From assembly GCA_021777835.1 (NCBI GenBank), contig JAJYDC010000006.1, positions 62,001 to 126,000 of the forward strand: 64,000 nt of DNA. Reading direction: 5' to 3'. Below the pieces are notes generated by a model. That model was not told the DNA's origin, did no database searches, and saw nothing but the letters and a program-made list of their open reading frames with translations. A program made the translations under genes and the position numbers. Of the stretch, positions 36,180 through 47,300 are shown piece by piece. The DNA comes from Bacteroidota bacterium. Its GTDB lineage: Bacteria; Bacteroidota; Ignavibacteria; Ignavibacteriales; Ignavibacteriaceae. Positions within the stretch are counted from its first letter, which is position 1, and each line of letters begins with the position of its first letter.

Positions 36180-39080
36180 ATGAAGAAATCAAAAAGATAC
36201 CGTTTTCATAAATTTTTATTCCTCTTGTTTGCATTTGCTCTTAGCTTAGGCCTAACACAAAATAGTAATTTGAACTCACAAGTAATTAAGCATGGTAACA
36301 TTTATTACCTATCAAATACTCTAATAGTAAAGCTTCGGGAACCAGCCCCTTCGGGAAGTCAACAAACGACAGGTATGCATAAGCTTCCGGAATTTACTTC
36401 TCAATTAAATTCAGCTTATGGCAAATATAAATTCTACTCAACTCAATCTGCCTTTAGCGAAAAGAGTACGGGAACCAAATTTGGGCTAAATAGAATTTAT
36501 ATTGTGAAATATGATGATAATGCAGACCCCGCAGCAGTTGCCTCCAAAATAAAAAAGCTCAGTAACGTTGAATGGGCCGAACCTCAATACATTCGTAAGC
36601 TTGCGGCAGTGGCTAAGAATACTTCCTCATTTACTCCTAATGATCCATACTATTATCAGCAATATAATTTAGCAAAAATTGATGCCCCGGATGCATGGGG
36701 CATCTCCAAAGGAAATTCAAATGTTATAATTGCAATTGTTGACGACGGAGTTGACTGGTCTCACCCTGATTTATATGGAAATATATGGCACAACCCCAAT
36801 TGGCAGACAGATGCGGCATTTCCTGGTGACTCAATTGGATGGGATTTTGGCGGCGCTACAGGCACGCCCGATAATAACCCAATGGAAGATGTTCCGGCGC
36901 ATGGGACATTTGTTGCCGGTATTGCTTCTGCAGTAACTAATAATAACTTGGGCATATCAGGTATTGGATTTAACTGCAAAATTATGGCAGTAAAAGTTTC
37001 GGAAGGAGATATTACCTCCAACAACGAGCCGTTGATCGTTTATGGTTTCGAAGGAATACAGTACGCAGTTGATCATGGGGCAAAAGTTATAAACTGCAGT
37101 TGGGGCGGAGGTGGTTATTCCCAAGCTGAGCAGGATGTAATTAATTATGCAATTTCTAAAGGTGTTCTTATTGTTGCTGCAGCGGGCAATGATGCAGTTA
37201 ACGAATCATTTTACCCTGCGGCATATAAAGGAGTATTGTCCGTAGGCGCAACTGATGCCAATGATGTAATTTCTTATTATTCAAATTACGGCCCAAATGT
37301 AGACGTTATGGCGCCGGGTAATAATATCAGTTCTACCTGGCAGCCAAATACTTACTTATTGCCGGGAGGAGACGGAACATCGTTTGCATCGCCATTAGCA
37401 GCGGGCCTAGCGGGGCTTGTTGTCTCAAGGTTTCCCAATTACAACCCTCTTCAAGTCGCACAGCAAATAAGAGTGAATAGTGATATTATTGATACTTTAT
37501 CTGCCAACGCTGCATATTACCATCAGATGGGATATGGTAGAATAAATGCATACAAGGCATTAGCAGATTCAAATTCACAGGCAATTCGTGCTGATGACAT
37601 TCAATTCTTTGATAATGCCCCAGGTGATAATAACAATGGAATACTTGAGCCAGGAGAAACCATCTCTATACTGATTAAGTTTAAAAATTATCTTAGCCCG
37701 GTAAATAATATTAATGTTGTGCTTCAAAATTACAACTCATACTCAACATTAGAAAACAGCAGCTTTACTATTACACACTTGGGAACTATGGATTCACTAG
37801 ATAATTCTACCGCCATGTTTACTGTAAAGCTTGATAGTACGTTACCAGCAAACTATTCGCTGCAGTTTAATCTTAATTTTACCGGAGGAACATATAAAGA
37901 TTTTCAAATGTTTGACATGCTAGTTAATCCTTCTTACGCAACTCAATCAGGTAATAATGTTGCACTTACAATTACAAGCAAGGGCGCTTTGGGATATAAT
38001 GACTACGCATCAAACATTGAAGGCGACGGATTTGAATTCCAAGGCGGTGGGAGTTTAATGTTTGAAGGGGCGCTTATGCTAGGTACTTCTGCCACTCAGA
38101 TATCTGATGAAGCAAGAGACTCCAATCAGGGACAAAACCAAGACACTGCTTTTCAGACTGTCCAATCATTCTCACTTATTAAGTCAAACGACGGATATGA
38201 AGAAGGCACAACTATTTTTAACGATAACGGAGCAATGGCAAATAAATTAGGTGTAACTATTAAGTTACGCACATACTCATTTACTAATCCTCCCGATAAC
38301 AATTATATAATTCTGAGATACAGCATAGTAAACAACAATAATTATGCTATTTCAAATTTATATGCCGGGCTTTACTTTGATTGGGACTTAACAAGTGGAG
38401 GAGATAGTGATTATACTGCTTATGATACTGTGGGAAATCTCGGATATGCTTATCACGGTAACAGCAGTCAGAACAAATGGGTAAGTACAGCGTTAATATC
38501 TTCGAAAAATTACGGCTTCTGGGGAATATTAAATGCCGGAGGTGATAATGGCTTCCAAGTATACGATGGATTTTCATATGCAGAGAAATGGCAAGCTCTT
38601 TCAAGTGGAATAGGAAAACCTAATGCTGGTCCCGGGGACATTTCAGAAGTTACTTCGGGAGGACCTTTTAACATTGCGGCACATGATACAATCGATGTTG
38701 CTTTTGCAGTTGCAGGCGGCTATAGCATCAATGACTTAAGAAGCGCTATTTCAAGAGCTAGAATTCAGTTTGCGGATATTAACAGCCTCGGAAATGTTAC
38801 AAATCCTATTATCCCTACAACATTTACACTATACCAGAATTATCCTAATCCATTTAACCCAAGCACAACAATAAGGTTTGATATTGCAAAAAGCGGGCAT
38901 GTATCCTTAAAAATCTATGATGTTTTGGGAAATCAAGTAGCTGATCTTATTGAAGAAGAGAAGACATCGGGCAAATATTCAGTTAATTTTATAAGTAGAA
39001 ATTTAGCAAGCGGGATCTATTTTTACAGGCTTGTTACACCAACTTTTAGTGATACAAAAAAGATGGTGTTTTTGAAGTAA
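36180..39080 (+). CDS. Secreted subtilisin-like serine protease with type IX sorting domain
   Basis: The S8 catalytic triad is visible: Asp188 in IAIVDDGVDW, His241 in AHGTFVAGIA and Ser401 in GTSFASPLAAGL; Asn is in AAAGND. A signal peptide opens the protein (LFLLFAFALSLGL), and a propeptide-like part runs to about 140. Beyond the catalytic domain (about 170-455) come beta-rich modules with PGDNNNGILEPGET, then a C-terminal sorting domain starting YPNPFNPSTTIRFDI and ending KKMVFLK. That domain indicates export by the type IX system to the surface. I chose ATG 36180 because the signal peptide starts there; the open frame reaches 36108. Confidence 0.93.
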   Translation: MKKSKRYRFHKFLFLLFAFALSLGLTQNSNLNSQVIKHGNIYYLSNTLIVKLREPAPSGSQQTTGMHKLPEFTSQLNSAYGKYKFYSTQSAFSEKSTGTKFGLNRIYIVKYDDNADPAAVASKIKKLSNVEWAEPQYIRKLAAVAKNTSSFTPNDPYYYQQYNLAKIDAPDAWGISKGNSNVIIAIVDDGVDWSHPDLYGNIWHNPNWQTDAAFPGDSIGWDFGGATGTPDNNPMEDVPAHGTFVAGIASAVTNNNLGISGIGFNCKIMAVKVSEGDITSNNEPLIVYGFEGIQYAVDHGAKVINCSWGGGGYSQAEQDVINYAISKGVLIVAAAGNDAVNESFYPAAYKGVLSVGATDANDVISYYSNYGPNVDVMAPGNNISSTWQPNTYLLPGGDGTSFASPLAAGLAGLVVSRFPNYNPLQVAQQIRVNSDIIDTLSANAAYYHQMGYGRINAYKALADSNSQAIRADDIQFFDNAPGDNNNGILEPGETISILIKFKNYLSPVNNINVVLQNYNSYSTLENSSFTITHLGTMDSLDNSTAMFTVKLDSTLPANYSLQFNLNFTGGTYKDFQMFDMLVNPSYATQSGNNVALTITSKGALGYNDYASNIEGDGFEFQGGGSLMFEGALMLGTSATQISDEARDSNQGQNQDTAFQTVQSFSLIKSNDGYEEGTTIFNDNGAMANKLGVTIKLRTYSFTNPPDNNYIILRYSIVNNNNYAISNLYAGLYFDWDLTSGGDSDYTAYDTVGNLGYAYHGNSSQNKWVSTALISSKNYGFWGILNAGGDNGFQVYDGFSYAEKWQALSSGIGKPNAGPGDISEVTSGGPFNIAAHDTIDVAFAVAGGYSINDLRSAISRARIQFADINSLGNVTNPIIPTTFTLYQNYPNPFNPSTTIRFDIAKSGHVSLKIYDVLGNQVADLIEEEKTSGKYSVNFISRNLASGIYFYRLVTPTFSDTKKMVFLK

Positions 39081-39169
39081 ACGGAATAGTGACTTTAGCA
39101 AAAAAATTATACATTATGGGAATAGACTAATTTAGAATAATTATTTATCAAAAATAAAAGAGAGAAGAA

Positions 39170-39715
39170 ATGACCGAGTCTAATCTAGAGGAACTTAAAT
39201 TTCCAATAGGCAAATTTAAATATGAGGGGAAATTAACTGAAGAATTAATGAATAAATATATTCGTGATTATGAAGAAGCTCCCGCATTGCTAAGAAATGC
39301 AGTAGAAGGACTAACCGAAGAACAATTAAATGTACCATATCGCCCGGGTGGCTGGACAATAAAACAGGTTGTTCATCATATGCCTGATAGTCATATGAAT
39401 TCTTATATGAGGTTTAAACTAACATTAACAGAAGACAAGCCGGCAATTAAGACTTATAAGGAAGAATTGTGGGCACAATTAGGTGATTCTATGAATACAC
39501 CGATTTCTGTTTCACTTGATCTGTTTGAATCTCTTCATAAAAGATTCGTCATTTTGTTAAAATCAATGAAACTCGAAGATTTCGATAGAACATATCTGCA
39601 TCCAGTATTCGGATTAGTTCCACTTGAAAGCATAGTTGGGCTTTATGCATGGCACGGAAAACATCACGCTGCTCATATTACATCATTGCGTAAGCGAATG
39701 GGTTGGCAATTTTAA
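39170..39715 (+). CDS. DinB/YfiT-family protein, putative bacillithiol-type S-transferase
   Basis: The 181-residue four-helix protein has KFPIGKFKYEG at the start, PYRPGGWTIKQVVHHMPDSH and the C-terminal WHGKHHAAHITSLRKRMGW. The His residues in HHMPD and in WHGKHH fit the metal site of the DinB/BstA family. YfiT/BstA proteins in Firmicutes use bacillithiol; the thiol in this organism is unknown, so the substrate is inference. The site GAGAGAAG precedes the ATG. Confidence 0.85.
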   Translation: MTESNLEELKFPIGKFKYEGKLTEELMNKYIRDYEEAPALLRNAVEGLTEEQLNVPYRPGGWTIKQVVHHMPDSHMNSYMRFKLTLTEDKPAIKTYKEELWAQLGDSMNTPISVSLDLFESLHKRFVILLKSMKLEDFDRTYLHPVFGLVPLESIVGLYAWHGKHHAAHITSLRKRMGWQF

Positions 39716-39734
39716 TATTTTATAGCGAAACTAT

Positions 39735-40751
39735 ATGAATCCCAAAATTGGCGTTTTATTAATAAACCTTGGAACTCCCGACAGTCCTTCGGTTGCTAAT
39801 GTAAGAAAATATCTTTATGAGTTTTTAAATGATCCGAGGGTAATTGACATACCCTGGATACTAAGAAAAATTCTTGTAAACCTAATCATAGTACCATTCA
39901 GGGCGCCGAAGTCAGCAAAGATTTACAAACAGCTGTGGCTGGATAATGGATCGCCGATAATAATATATGGAAACAGTGTAAAGGAAAAACTTCAGAAGGT
40001 ATTGAGCGAAGATATTGAAGTTGAAATTGCTATGCGTTACCAAAGTCCTGGTTTAGACGAAGTTCTTGAAAGGATGAGAAAGAAAATTTATCAGAAGATA
40101 ATAATAATTCCGTTGTTCCCTCAATATGCCTCTGCAAGTTCCGGGTCGGCTATTGAAAAGACAATGAGTATAATCAAAAGATGGTGGGTTATACCTGAAA
40201 TTAGAATTATCGGCCAATTTTATGACAACGTTGGTTTTATAAATACGATTGTAGAAAGAGCTAAAAATTATAATCTTAATGAGTACGATCATATACTATT
40301 CAGCTACCATGGTCTTCCGGTTAGACAGGTAGATAAAGTGTATGATGATGGCAAGCCTTGTTCAGACCACAATTGCGAAAATGAAATTACAGATGCGAAC
40401 AAATTTTGTTACAAGGCGGCTTGCTACGCAACTACTCGATTACTTGCAGCAAAACTAAAAATACAGACGGATGCATATACAGTATGTTTTCAATCGCGTC
40501 TTGATAAGAACTGGCTTGAACCTTTTACCGACAAAGTAATTATAGAGAAAGCGAAAAAGGGAGCAAAGAAAATTCTTGTTTTTAGTCCTGCTTTTGTTGC
40601 AGACTGTCTTGAGACGACTGTTGAGATTGGAATAGAATATCAAAAACTATTTGTTGATAATGGGGGCGAAAAAATTCAACTTGTTGAGAGCCTAAATGAT
40701 CATCCACTATGGATAGAGACATTAAAACAAATGGTTATGGAACAAATTTAA
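39735..40751 (+). CDS. hemH: Ferrochelatase
   Basis: HemH inserts iron into protoporphyrin IX (or coproporphyrin III in some lineages). The protein starts IGVLLINLGTPDSPSVANVR, has the conserved His in LFSYHGLPVR and the Glu in DCLETTVEIG. Length 338 is normal. It lies in a plus-strand row with hemL upstream and tpiA downstream, 19 bases after the DinB-like gene. Confidence 0.95.
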   Translation: MNPKIGVLLINLGTPDSPSVANVRKYLYEFLNDPRVIDIPWILRKILVNLIIVPFRAPKSAKIYKQLWLDNGSPIIIYGNSVKEKLQKVLSEDIEVEIAMRYQSPGLDEVLERMRKKIYQKIIIIPLFPQYASASSGSAIEKTMSIIKRWWVIPEIRIIGQFYDNVGFINTIVERAKNYNLNEYDHILFSYHGLPVRQVDKVYDDGKPCSDHNCENEITDANKFCYKAACYATTRLLAAKLKIQTDAYTVCFQSRLDKNWLEPFTDKVIIEKAKKGAKKILVFSPAFVADCLETTVEIGIEYQKLFVDNGGEKIQLVESLNDHPLWIETLKQMVMEQI

Positions 40752-40857
40752 TCTTCCAGCAGTACCTTCTTTGATAAAAAAGCAATTGAAGCAGATTACG
40801 ATCTTTAGTAATTTGGAAGAACAATTTCAGATTTTTTATTTAAACAGCGAGGGAAAA

Positions 40858-41613
40858 ATGCGTAGAATAGTTATTGCCGGAAACTGGAAGATGAACAATA
40901 ATCTTGAGGAATCACAAAATTTAATTTCAAAATTGGTAGAAGGACTAAGTAAAGATAAAATGAACTGCGAAGTAATTATATGTCCGCCTTATACATCACT
41001 AAGTTTGTCGGCTAATTTAATTAAAGGATCAATGGTTAAATTAGGAGCTCAAAATATGTATTTTGAAGAAAGCGGTGCTTTTACGGGAGAAATATCTGCT
41101 TCCATGCTTAAGGGTACTGGATGTGAGTATGTTATTTTGGGACATTCGGAGCGAAGATCCATTTTCGGAGAAAAAGATGAACTGATTAACAAAAAAATTA
41201 AGAAGGCATTAAGCAGCGATTTGAAGCCGATATTTTGCGTAGGGGAAACTCTTGCTGAAAGGGAATCAGGAGTAACTAATGAGATCATAAAAGGACAGGT
41301 TCACGAAGGTCTAAATGGTTTGTCGGAAAACGATCTTGGCAAGATTATTATTGCTTATGAACCAGTATGGGCGATAGGAACTGGGAAAACTGCAACGCCA
41401 AATCAAGCACAAGAAGTACACGAATTTATTAGAAAGTTAATTTCTGACAAATTTTCATTTGCAGCAGCAGATAGAATAGTAATTCAATATGGCGGAAGTG
41501 TCAAACCAGACAATGCAAAAGAATTGCTTTCTCAAAAAGACATAGACGGCGCTCTGGTTGGAGGAGCTTGTCTTAAAGCCGAATCATTCCTTGGTATAAT
41601 TAACGCAGCTTAA
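40858..41613 (+). CDS. tpiA: Triosephosphate isomerase
   Basis: TpiA interconverts dihydroxyacetone phosphate and glyceraldehyde 3-phosphate. Lys11 (AGNWKMN), His96 (LGHSERR) and Glu168 (YEPVWAIGTG) are present, and GGSVKPDNA is the phosphate loop. From ATG 40858 it has 251 residues, the normal length, with AGGG 6 bases upstream. The open frame reaches 40771 but the extra 29 residues do not resemble the family. Confidence 0.96.
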   Translation: MRRIVIAGNWKMNNNLEESQNLISKLVEGLSKDKMNCEVIICPPYTSLSLSANLIKGSMVKLGAQNMYFEESGAFTGEISASMLKGTGCEYVILGHSERRSIFGEKDELINKKIKKALSSDLKPIFCVGETLAERESGVTNEIIKGQVHEGLNGLSENDLGKIIIAYEPVWAIGTGKTATPNQAQEVHEFIRKLISDKFSFAAADRIVIQYGGSVKPDNAKELLSQKDIDGALVGGACLKAESFLGIINAA

Positions 41614-41628
41614 GAAAATATATAATTG

Positions 41629-41673
41629 GTCACCTTGCGCATACAATTGAATTGACCTAAAGTGTAAGGTGAC
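41629..41673. other. Long intergenic inverted repeat
   Basis: GTCACCTT and AAGGTGAC form perfect 8-base arms, with a 29-base interior that contains a shorter inverted repeat (CAATTGAATTG). No T-run follows. It could be an operator, a structured leader or a weak terminator, 16 bases after tpiA. Confidence 0.5.
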
Positions 41674-41801
41674 TGAATTATTAAAATTAGTTCGAAATTA
41701 AGAAAAAATAGCCATTTCCATTATAACATTTACGTTGATTTCCCCTCCATTATTTAGTATATTTAGCCACTTTTTTTATTATTTTAGGACGATTTATACG
41801 G

Positions 41802-44399
41802 ATGGGTCACACCAAATTATTTTACCTTACTTTATTCACCTCGCTTATTTTTTTTTCCCATCAAAGTTATGGACAGATAATTTTCAAAGAATTACCAAAA
41901 AATGAAGCAAATCTTTCAGATTCCACTTTTTTTGGCATAACGGAAACCAGACAAATCATTCCTCTGGATGGAGTTTGGAAAGTATTTCCAGCAAATACGA
42001 AGGAAGATAAAGCCGTAGAAATTAACGTACCTTCCATTTTTCATGGCAAAGGCGAACTAATTTTTGAAAAACGCATTTATCTTTCAAAAGATCAAGTAAA
42101 CAACCACCGGTTATGGATATCATTTTTGGGAATAAATTACTCTGCTGATATTTCCGTAAATGGAGTAATAATATATCGCCACACCGGCGGAGAATTTCCA
42201 TTTATGGTTAAATTGCCCAAAGATATTCTTTATCCTGACAAGAATAATTTATTATCAGTGAAATTGTTCTATAGCCTTGATTCAAAAAACACTATCCCAG
42301 TAAGGCAAAGATTCCTTTTTCCTCATAATTTTGGAGGAATTTTTAGAGATGTATATATTCTGGAGACCCCGAATATTTCAATTACGAACCTAGATTTATC
42401 ATACAAATATGATCCTGCTTCGAATAGAGCAAATATTCGCCTTGTTACAAGAATTGAGGACCGTGATTTTTCAAAAGATACAATATCAACATCTTCTCAA
42501 TTTGTTTTGAAAATGAAATTTGTTGCACCAAACGGAAGCGGCAGCCAATATGCCCAGGATTATGATTTACAACTTATCCCGAACAAAGACAAAGACATTA
42601 ACGAAGCTTTTGAATTGACTTCGCCGGCGCTATGGTCACCTTCTGATCCGCAATCCTATTTAGCTTATATCGAGCTTTGGCGGGGAACGACATTGATAGA
42701 CAGGGAAATCCGTTCGGTTTCATTTTATTCCTTATCCTCTGGCAAAGAATCACTTAAACTTAACGGAGATGAATTTTCGTTAAGGGGAGTAACATACGTT
42801 CCGTCTTATTATGATTATGGAAATCTTGAGAATTATAAACAGATGGATCAAGACATTAAAATGATAAAGGACCTTGGTTTTAATGCAGTTCGGTTTGAAA
42901 AGAGCGTTCCGCATCCATACTACTTAGAATTATGTGAAAAGTACGGTTTGCTTGCATTCATTGAACTTCCGATAAACTCAATTCCCGAGAATATTGCTGA
43001 TGATAAAAGCTTTATTTCGCGAAGTGAGAACTATTTAGGCAATTTTTTAACTGCCTATAAAAAATATTCTGCAATAGCTGCAATTGGGTTGGGAAGTTCG
43101 TACCTACCCCAATCGGAAATACATAATTCACTGATAAAAAATTTGTGTCAAATAGTTAAGAAGGAAACTAATTTTTTAACTTATGCATCATTCGATGGGA
43201 CTAATATTTTACCGGTAGATAATTTAGATTTATATGGTATAGAATTTTATAATACACCTATAAATTCTATAGTAGATAAGCTAAAATCAGCGCAAAGTAA
43301 TTTAGGTGCAGCAAAGGTATTTATTAGTGAAGCAACATATGTAGTTAACAAAGGAAATACGGATGGATATTTAAATGATCATTCCTTTGAGGCACAAGCA
43401 AAATATTTTGAGGACTTATTTAATTATTCAGACAACAATCCATTACCGGGTTTCTTCATCAATTCAATGTTTGATTACAGAGGCGATTATGCCTCACTAA
43501 GCGCTGGATATAATAGCGATAATCTATATAAAATAGGTATATGCGGCGAAGATAGAAGTACGGACAGATTGGGTTATAAAGTAATATATTCAAAACTGCA
43601 CAATACTGATAAGGTGACTATTCCGATTGGAAATAAAAAGGATAGCTCTCCAATTGTTTTTATTTTATTCGGATTAGTTTTGGCAATCATATTGGGAGTG
43701 CTGGTAAACTCGGGAAGGAAATTTCGCGAGGATGCATCTCGTGCTCTAATGCGCCCTTATAATTTTTTTGCTGACGTAAGGGATATGCGAATTATGTCGA
43801 GTTATCATTCATCTATTCTTGCAATAATAATTGCCGCGACAAGTTCTTTGCTAATTAGTAACCTGCTGTTCTACTTTAGAGAGAATATTATTCTTGAGAA
43901 ACTTCTTTTATCGTTCGGTACAAATGGAATTATCAAGACCGTAAGCTATCTTGCTTGGCACCCAATTCAAGCACTTATTTGGCTCACAGTAATTCTTTTA
44001 GTTTCTTTATTAATTATAACCGTAATAGTAAAAATTGCCTCGTTTTTTGTAAGAAACAAAATATTTTTATCAAGCGTTTACTTTACAGTTATCTGGTCTT
44101 TTTTACCTGTTGTTTTGCTCATTCCAGCAGGAATTATTCTATTCCGAGCCCTAGATGCAAACCTTGTAAATTTATACATTTACTTAGGACTTTTAATTTT
44201 TGCGCTTTGGATTTTTTACCGACTGATGAAAGGCATTTACGTTATCTTTGATGTTAATGCGGGAAGCGTATATTTCTATAGTATTTTACTCATTTTCTTT
44301 ATTGCCGGTGGATTTTTACTTTATTATCAAGTAAAGAATTCAGCGTTTGATTATATCTGGTTAACTTTTAAGCAATTCAACATTTTAGGATACAGATAA
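41802..44399 (+). CDS. Membrane-anchored glycoside hydrolase family 2-like protein
   Basis: A signal peptide ends near SYGQ. The GH2 layout follows: sugar-binding domain (about 40-190), Ig-like domain (about 195-310) and a TIM-barrel domain (about 310-600) with FSLRGVTYVPSYYDYG and MIKDLGFNAVRFE. At the catalytic acid/base, GH2 enzymes have Asn-Glu after a Gly; here that is Gly431-Ser432-Ser433, so the Glu is missing. A Glu at 510 (ISEATY) is at the expected nucleophile region. Six hydrophobic segments (about 608-855) follow, which is unusual. The enzyme activity is doubtful. Its stop directly abuts the SMC start codon. Confidence 0.8.
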   Translation: MGHTKLFYLTLFTSLIFFSHQSYGQIIFKELPKNEANLSDSTFFGITETRQIIPLDGVWKVFPANTKEDKAVEINVPSIFHGKGELIFEKRIYLSKDQVNNHRLWISFLGINYSADISVNGVIIYRHTGGEFPFMVKLPKDILYPDKNNLLSVKLFYSLDSKNTIPVRQRFLFPHNFGGIFRDVYILETPNISITNLDLSYKYDPASNRANIRLVTRIEDRDFSKDTISTSSQFVLKMKFVAPNGSGSQYAQDYDLQLIPNKDKDINEAFELTSPALWSPSDPQSYLAYIELWRGTTLIDREIRSVSFYSLSSGKESLKLNGDEFSLRGVTYVPSYYDYGNLENYKQMDQDIKMIKDLGFNAVRFEKSVPHPYYLELCEKYGLLAFIELPINSIPENIADDKSFISRSENYLGNFLTAYKKYSAIAAIGLGSSYLPQSEIHNSLIKNLCQIVKKETNFLTYASFDGTNILPVDNLDLYGIEFYNTPINSIVDKLKSAQSNLGAAKVFISEATYVVNKGNTDGYLNDHSFEAQAKYFEDLFNYSDNNPLPGFFINSMFDYRGDYASLSAGYNSDNLYKIGICGEDRSTDRLGYKVIYSKLHNTDKVTIPIGNKKDSSPIVFILFGLVLAIILGVLVNSGRKFREDASRALMRPYNFFADVRDMRIMSSYHSSILAIIIAATSSLLISNLLFYFRENIILEKLLLSFGTNGIIKTVSYLAWHPIQALIWLTVILLVSLLIITVIVKIASFFVRNKIFLSSVYFTVIWSFLPVVLLIPAGIILFRALDANLVNLYIYLGLLIFALWIFYRLMKGIYVIFDVNAGSVYFYSILLIFFIAGGFLLYYQVKNSAFDYIWLTFKQFNILGYR

Positions 44400-47300
44400 T
44401 TGTATTTATCAAAACTTGAAATATTCGGATTCAAATCATTTGCACAGAAAACCCTCGTAAATTTTAATCAGGGTGTAACCTCTATTGTAGGACCGAACGG
44501 CTGTGGCAAGACTAACATAGTAGACGCAATTAGGTGGTGCTTGGGGGAACAACGAAGCGGGACCTTAAGAAGCGATAAGATGGAAAATGTAATATTTAAT
44601 GGTACTTCAAATAAGAAACCGATGGGTATGGCGGAAGTGTCATTGACTATACATAACAACAAGGGGATACTTCCAACCGAATATTCCGAAGTTACTATCA
44701 CAAGAAGAATTTTTAGATCTGGAGAGAGCGAATATCTTTTAAACAAAAACATTTGTCGATTAAAGGATATTACTAATCTTTTTATGGATACCGGAATTGG
44801 TTCAAATGCGTATTCAGTTATAGAACTTAAAATGGTCGAGACCATTTTAAATAACAAAACTGATGAACGACGAGTAATGTTTGAGGAGGCTGCTGGAGTT
44901 AATAAATATAAACTTCGCCGCCGGCTAGCATTGAAAAAACTAGATGACGTAAAGTCAGACCTTACCCGAGTCAACGATATAGTATCCGAAGTTGAAAAGA
45001 AAGTAAACTCGCTTGAACGTCAAGCAAAAAGAGCCGATAAGTACAACAAAGTATCTTCAACGCTTCGGGAACTTGAGCTTGAATTGGCCGAGAGAGAATT
45101 ATTTCTATTTAATTTTCAGAGAAACGAAGCAAAGCAAAGCAAAGAAGAAAGCTTTCAGAAGAAAATAAATCTTGATTCGGAACTAGCTAAGCTTGATGAT
45201 GAAATAAATATAATAAAGCAGAATCTAACCGAGATAGAATACCAGCTAAAGATAAAGCGCTCAGAATTAAACGCTCAAACAGAGAAAATTTTTAATGTTC
45301 AAAATAATGTTTCAGTCTCTGAAGAAAGAAAGAGTTCTTTAGAAAGAAACACTATAAGATTTCAACAAGAACTTGAAGAGCTAACCAAGCAGCATTTAGA
45401 CTTAGAGAAAATATTAAATGATGGGTCTACAGCACTTAAAGAATTTGGTGATAAGATTGAGTCCAAGGAATATGAAAAAACTTCAATAAAAGAAAAATTA
45501 GACAGCCTTAGAATTGAGCTTGAGGAAAAGAGAAACTTTCTGAAAGCACAGTCGGAACTTTTGCTTGACAAATTCAAGGAAATTACAGGCAAAGAGAATG
45601 AACTTTCAAATGTTGAAAAGTCTCTGGGAGCAAAGAACATTTCTATTGGGAAGCTGAATGATAAAATTCAATCTTTAACCAATAACATTGCAAAGACAGT
45701 AGGTTATCTTGAAGAATTAAACCAAGAGAAAAAGGAAACTGAAGAAAAATTAGCAGAGGCTGAGGCACACTATCTCAAAAAACAAGCGGATAAAGAAAAC
45801 CTAGAAAAGGATCTAAATTCCTTAAAAGAGAAAGAGCTTGAAATAAAAAGTGTTATAAACAATATCAAAGATAAAATTAATTTCATTCAGAATTTGATAG
45901 ACACACTCGAGGGAGTTTCTAAAGGGGCAAAGGCTTTGCTTGAAAATAATGATTGGGCAAATGGTCAAAAGGTTTTGCTTGCGCATATAGGTAATTCTCA
46001 AGAGGAATACCGGTATGCTATTGAAGCTTCATTAAAAAATAATTTAAATAATATTCTAGTAGAAAGCTTAGAAGATTTAAAAAATGGAATTGAATACTTA
46101 AAAAATCACGATGTGGGTAAGGCTTCTTTTTCGCTTTCAAATATTAATGAAGATAAGGATAGGAGATTTGTTGACAAAATCTCAGCAATACTAATAAAGC
46201 GGAAATCAAAAAAACTGGTTAAGGAAAAAGGATTTCTGGGCTGGGCAAAAGATTTTATTCAAACAGAAAGCAAGTGGAGAGTCTACTTTGATAAAATATT
46301 AATTAAGACTGTAATTGTAGATTCGTTAGACGTAGCATTTGAGTTATCAAAGAAATATCGTGATTTTAATTTTGCAACTTTAAACGGAGATTATCTTGAA
46401 AAATCAGGAATAATCGAAGCGGGTTCGACTCCACGCTTAGACGATTCACTTTTCGGCAGGAAACAATTACTAGAGAAATTAAAGGATGAGTACCCTCAGC
46501 GGGAAAATGAGCTTGAGACTCTTCGAAGAGAAATTCAGAACATTGAAGCAGGAATTGATGAAATAGATCTAAAGGTCCTTTCGGAACGAGGTAGGCTTCT
46601 GGTAAATGATCTAGCAAACGTAGAAAAGCAAATAGCTCAATTTGAGTTTGAGATGAAAAAGGCAACGGATGAAATTGAAAAGACAAGACAAGAAATTCAA
46701 GATCTGGTAGGAGAGTCAAATAGGCTTGATACCGAGCGAACAGAACTTCATTCTCTGCTTTCCAGTCAGGTTGAAGAGAAACAAAAAGCAGATACTGATC
46801 AGAAGTTATTAGAAGAGAATTTCAAAAATTTCGAAATTGAGTTTAACTCTGTTCTTGCAGGCCAAAACAAACTTAACCTTGAACTAGAGAGAGTATTAGG
46901 CGAAAAGAAAAATACAGAGAATGCTATTCGTCGTGCTAATGAATCAATTGACAATATTAGGAAGTCTATTGCTAAGCGTGAATTCGACATTTCATCATCA
47001 CAAAATGAAATTCAACAGCTAATTGATATTATTTCAGAAAAGAAAATCGAACAAGAAAGTCTAGAACTCGGAAAGCAGATATTGTCTGAAGAAGAGGGGA
47101 AAATTGATTCTGAATATAAGATAGTTCAACTGAAAATTTCGGAAATTGAAAATAGACAACGGAGCCTGAGAAAAGAAAGAGATGTTGTTTCCGAAGCTGT
47201 TCATTCTTCGGAGATGAAACTTAATGAACTAGCTATGAAAATAACTTCACTCCGGGAAAGTGTGCAAGAAAATTATTCACTTAATCTTGAACTGAAGGAA

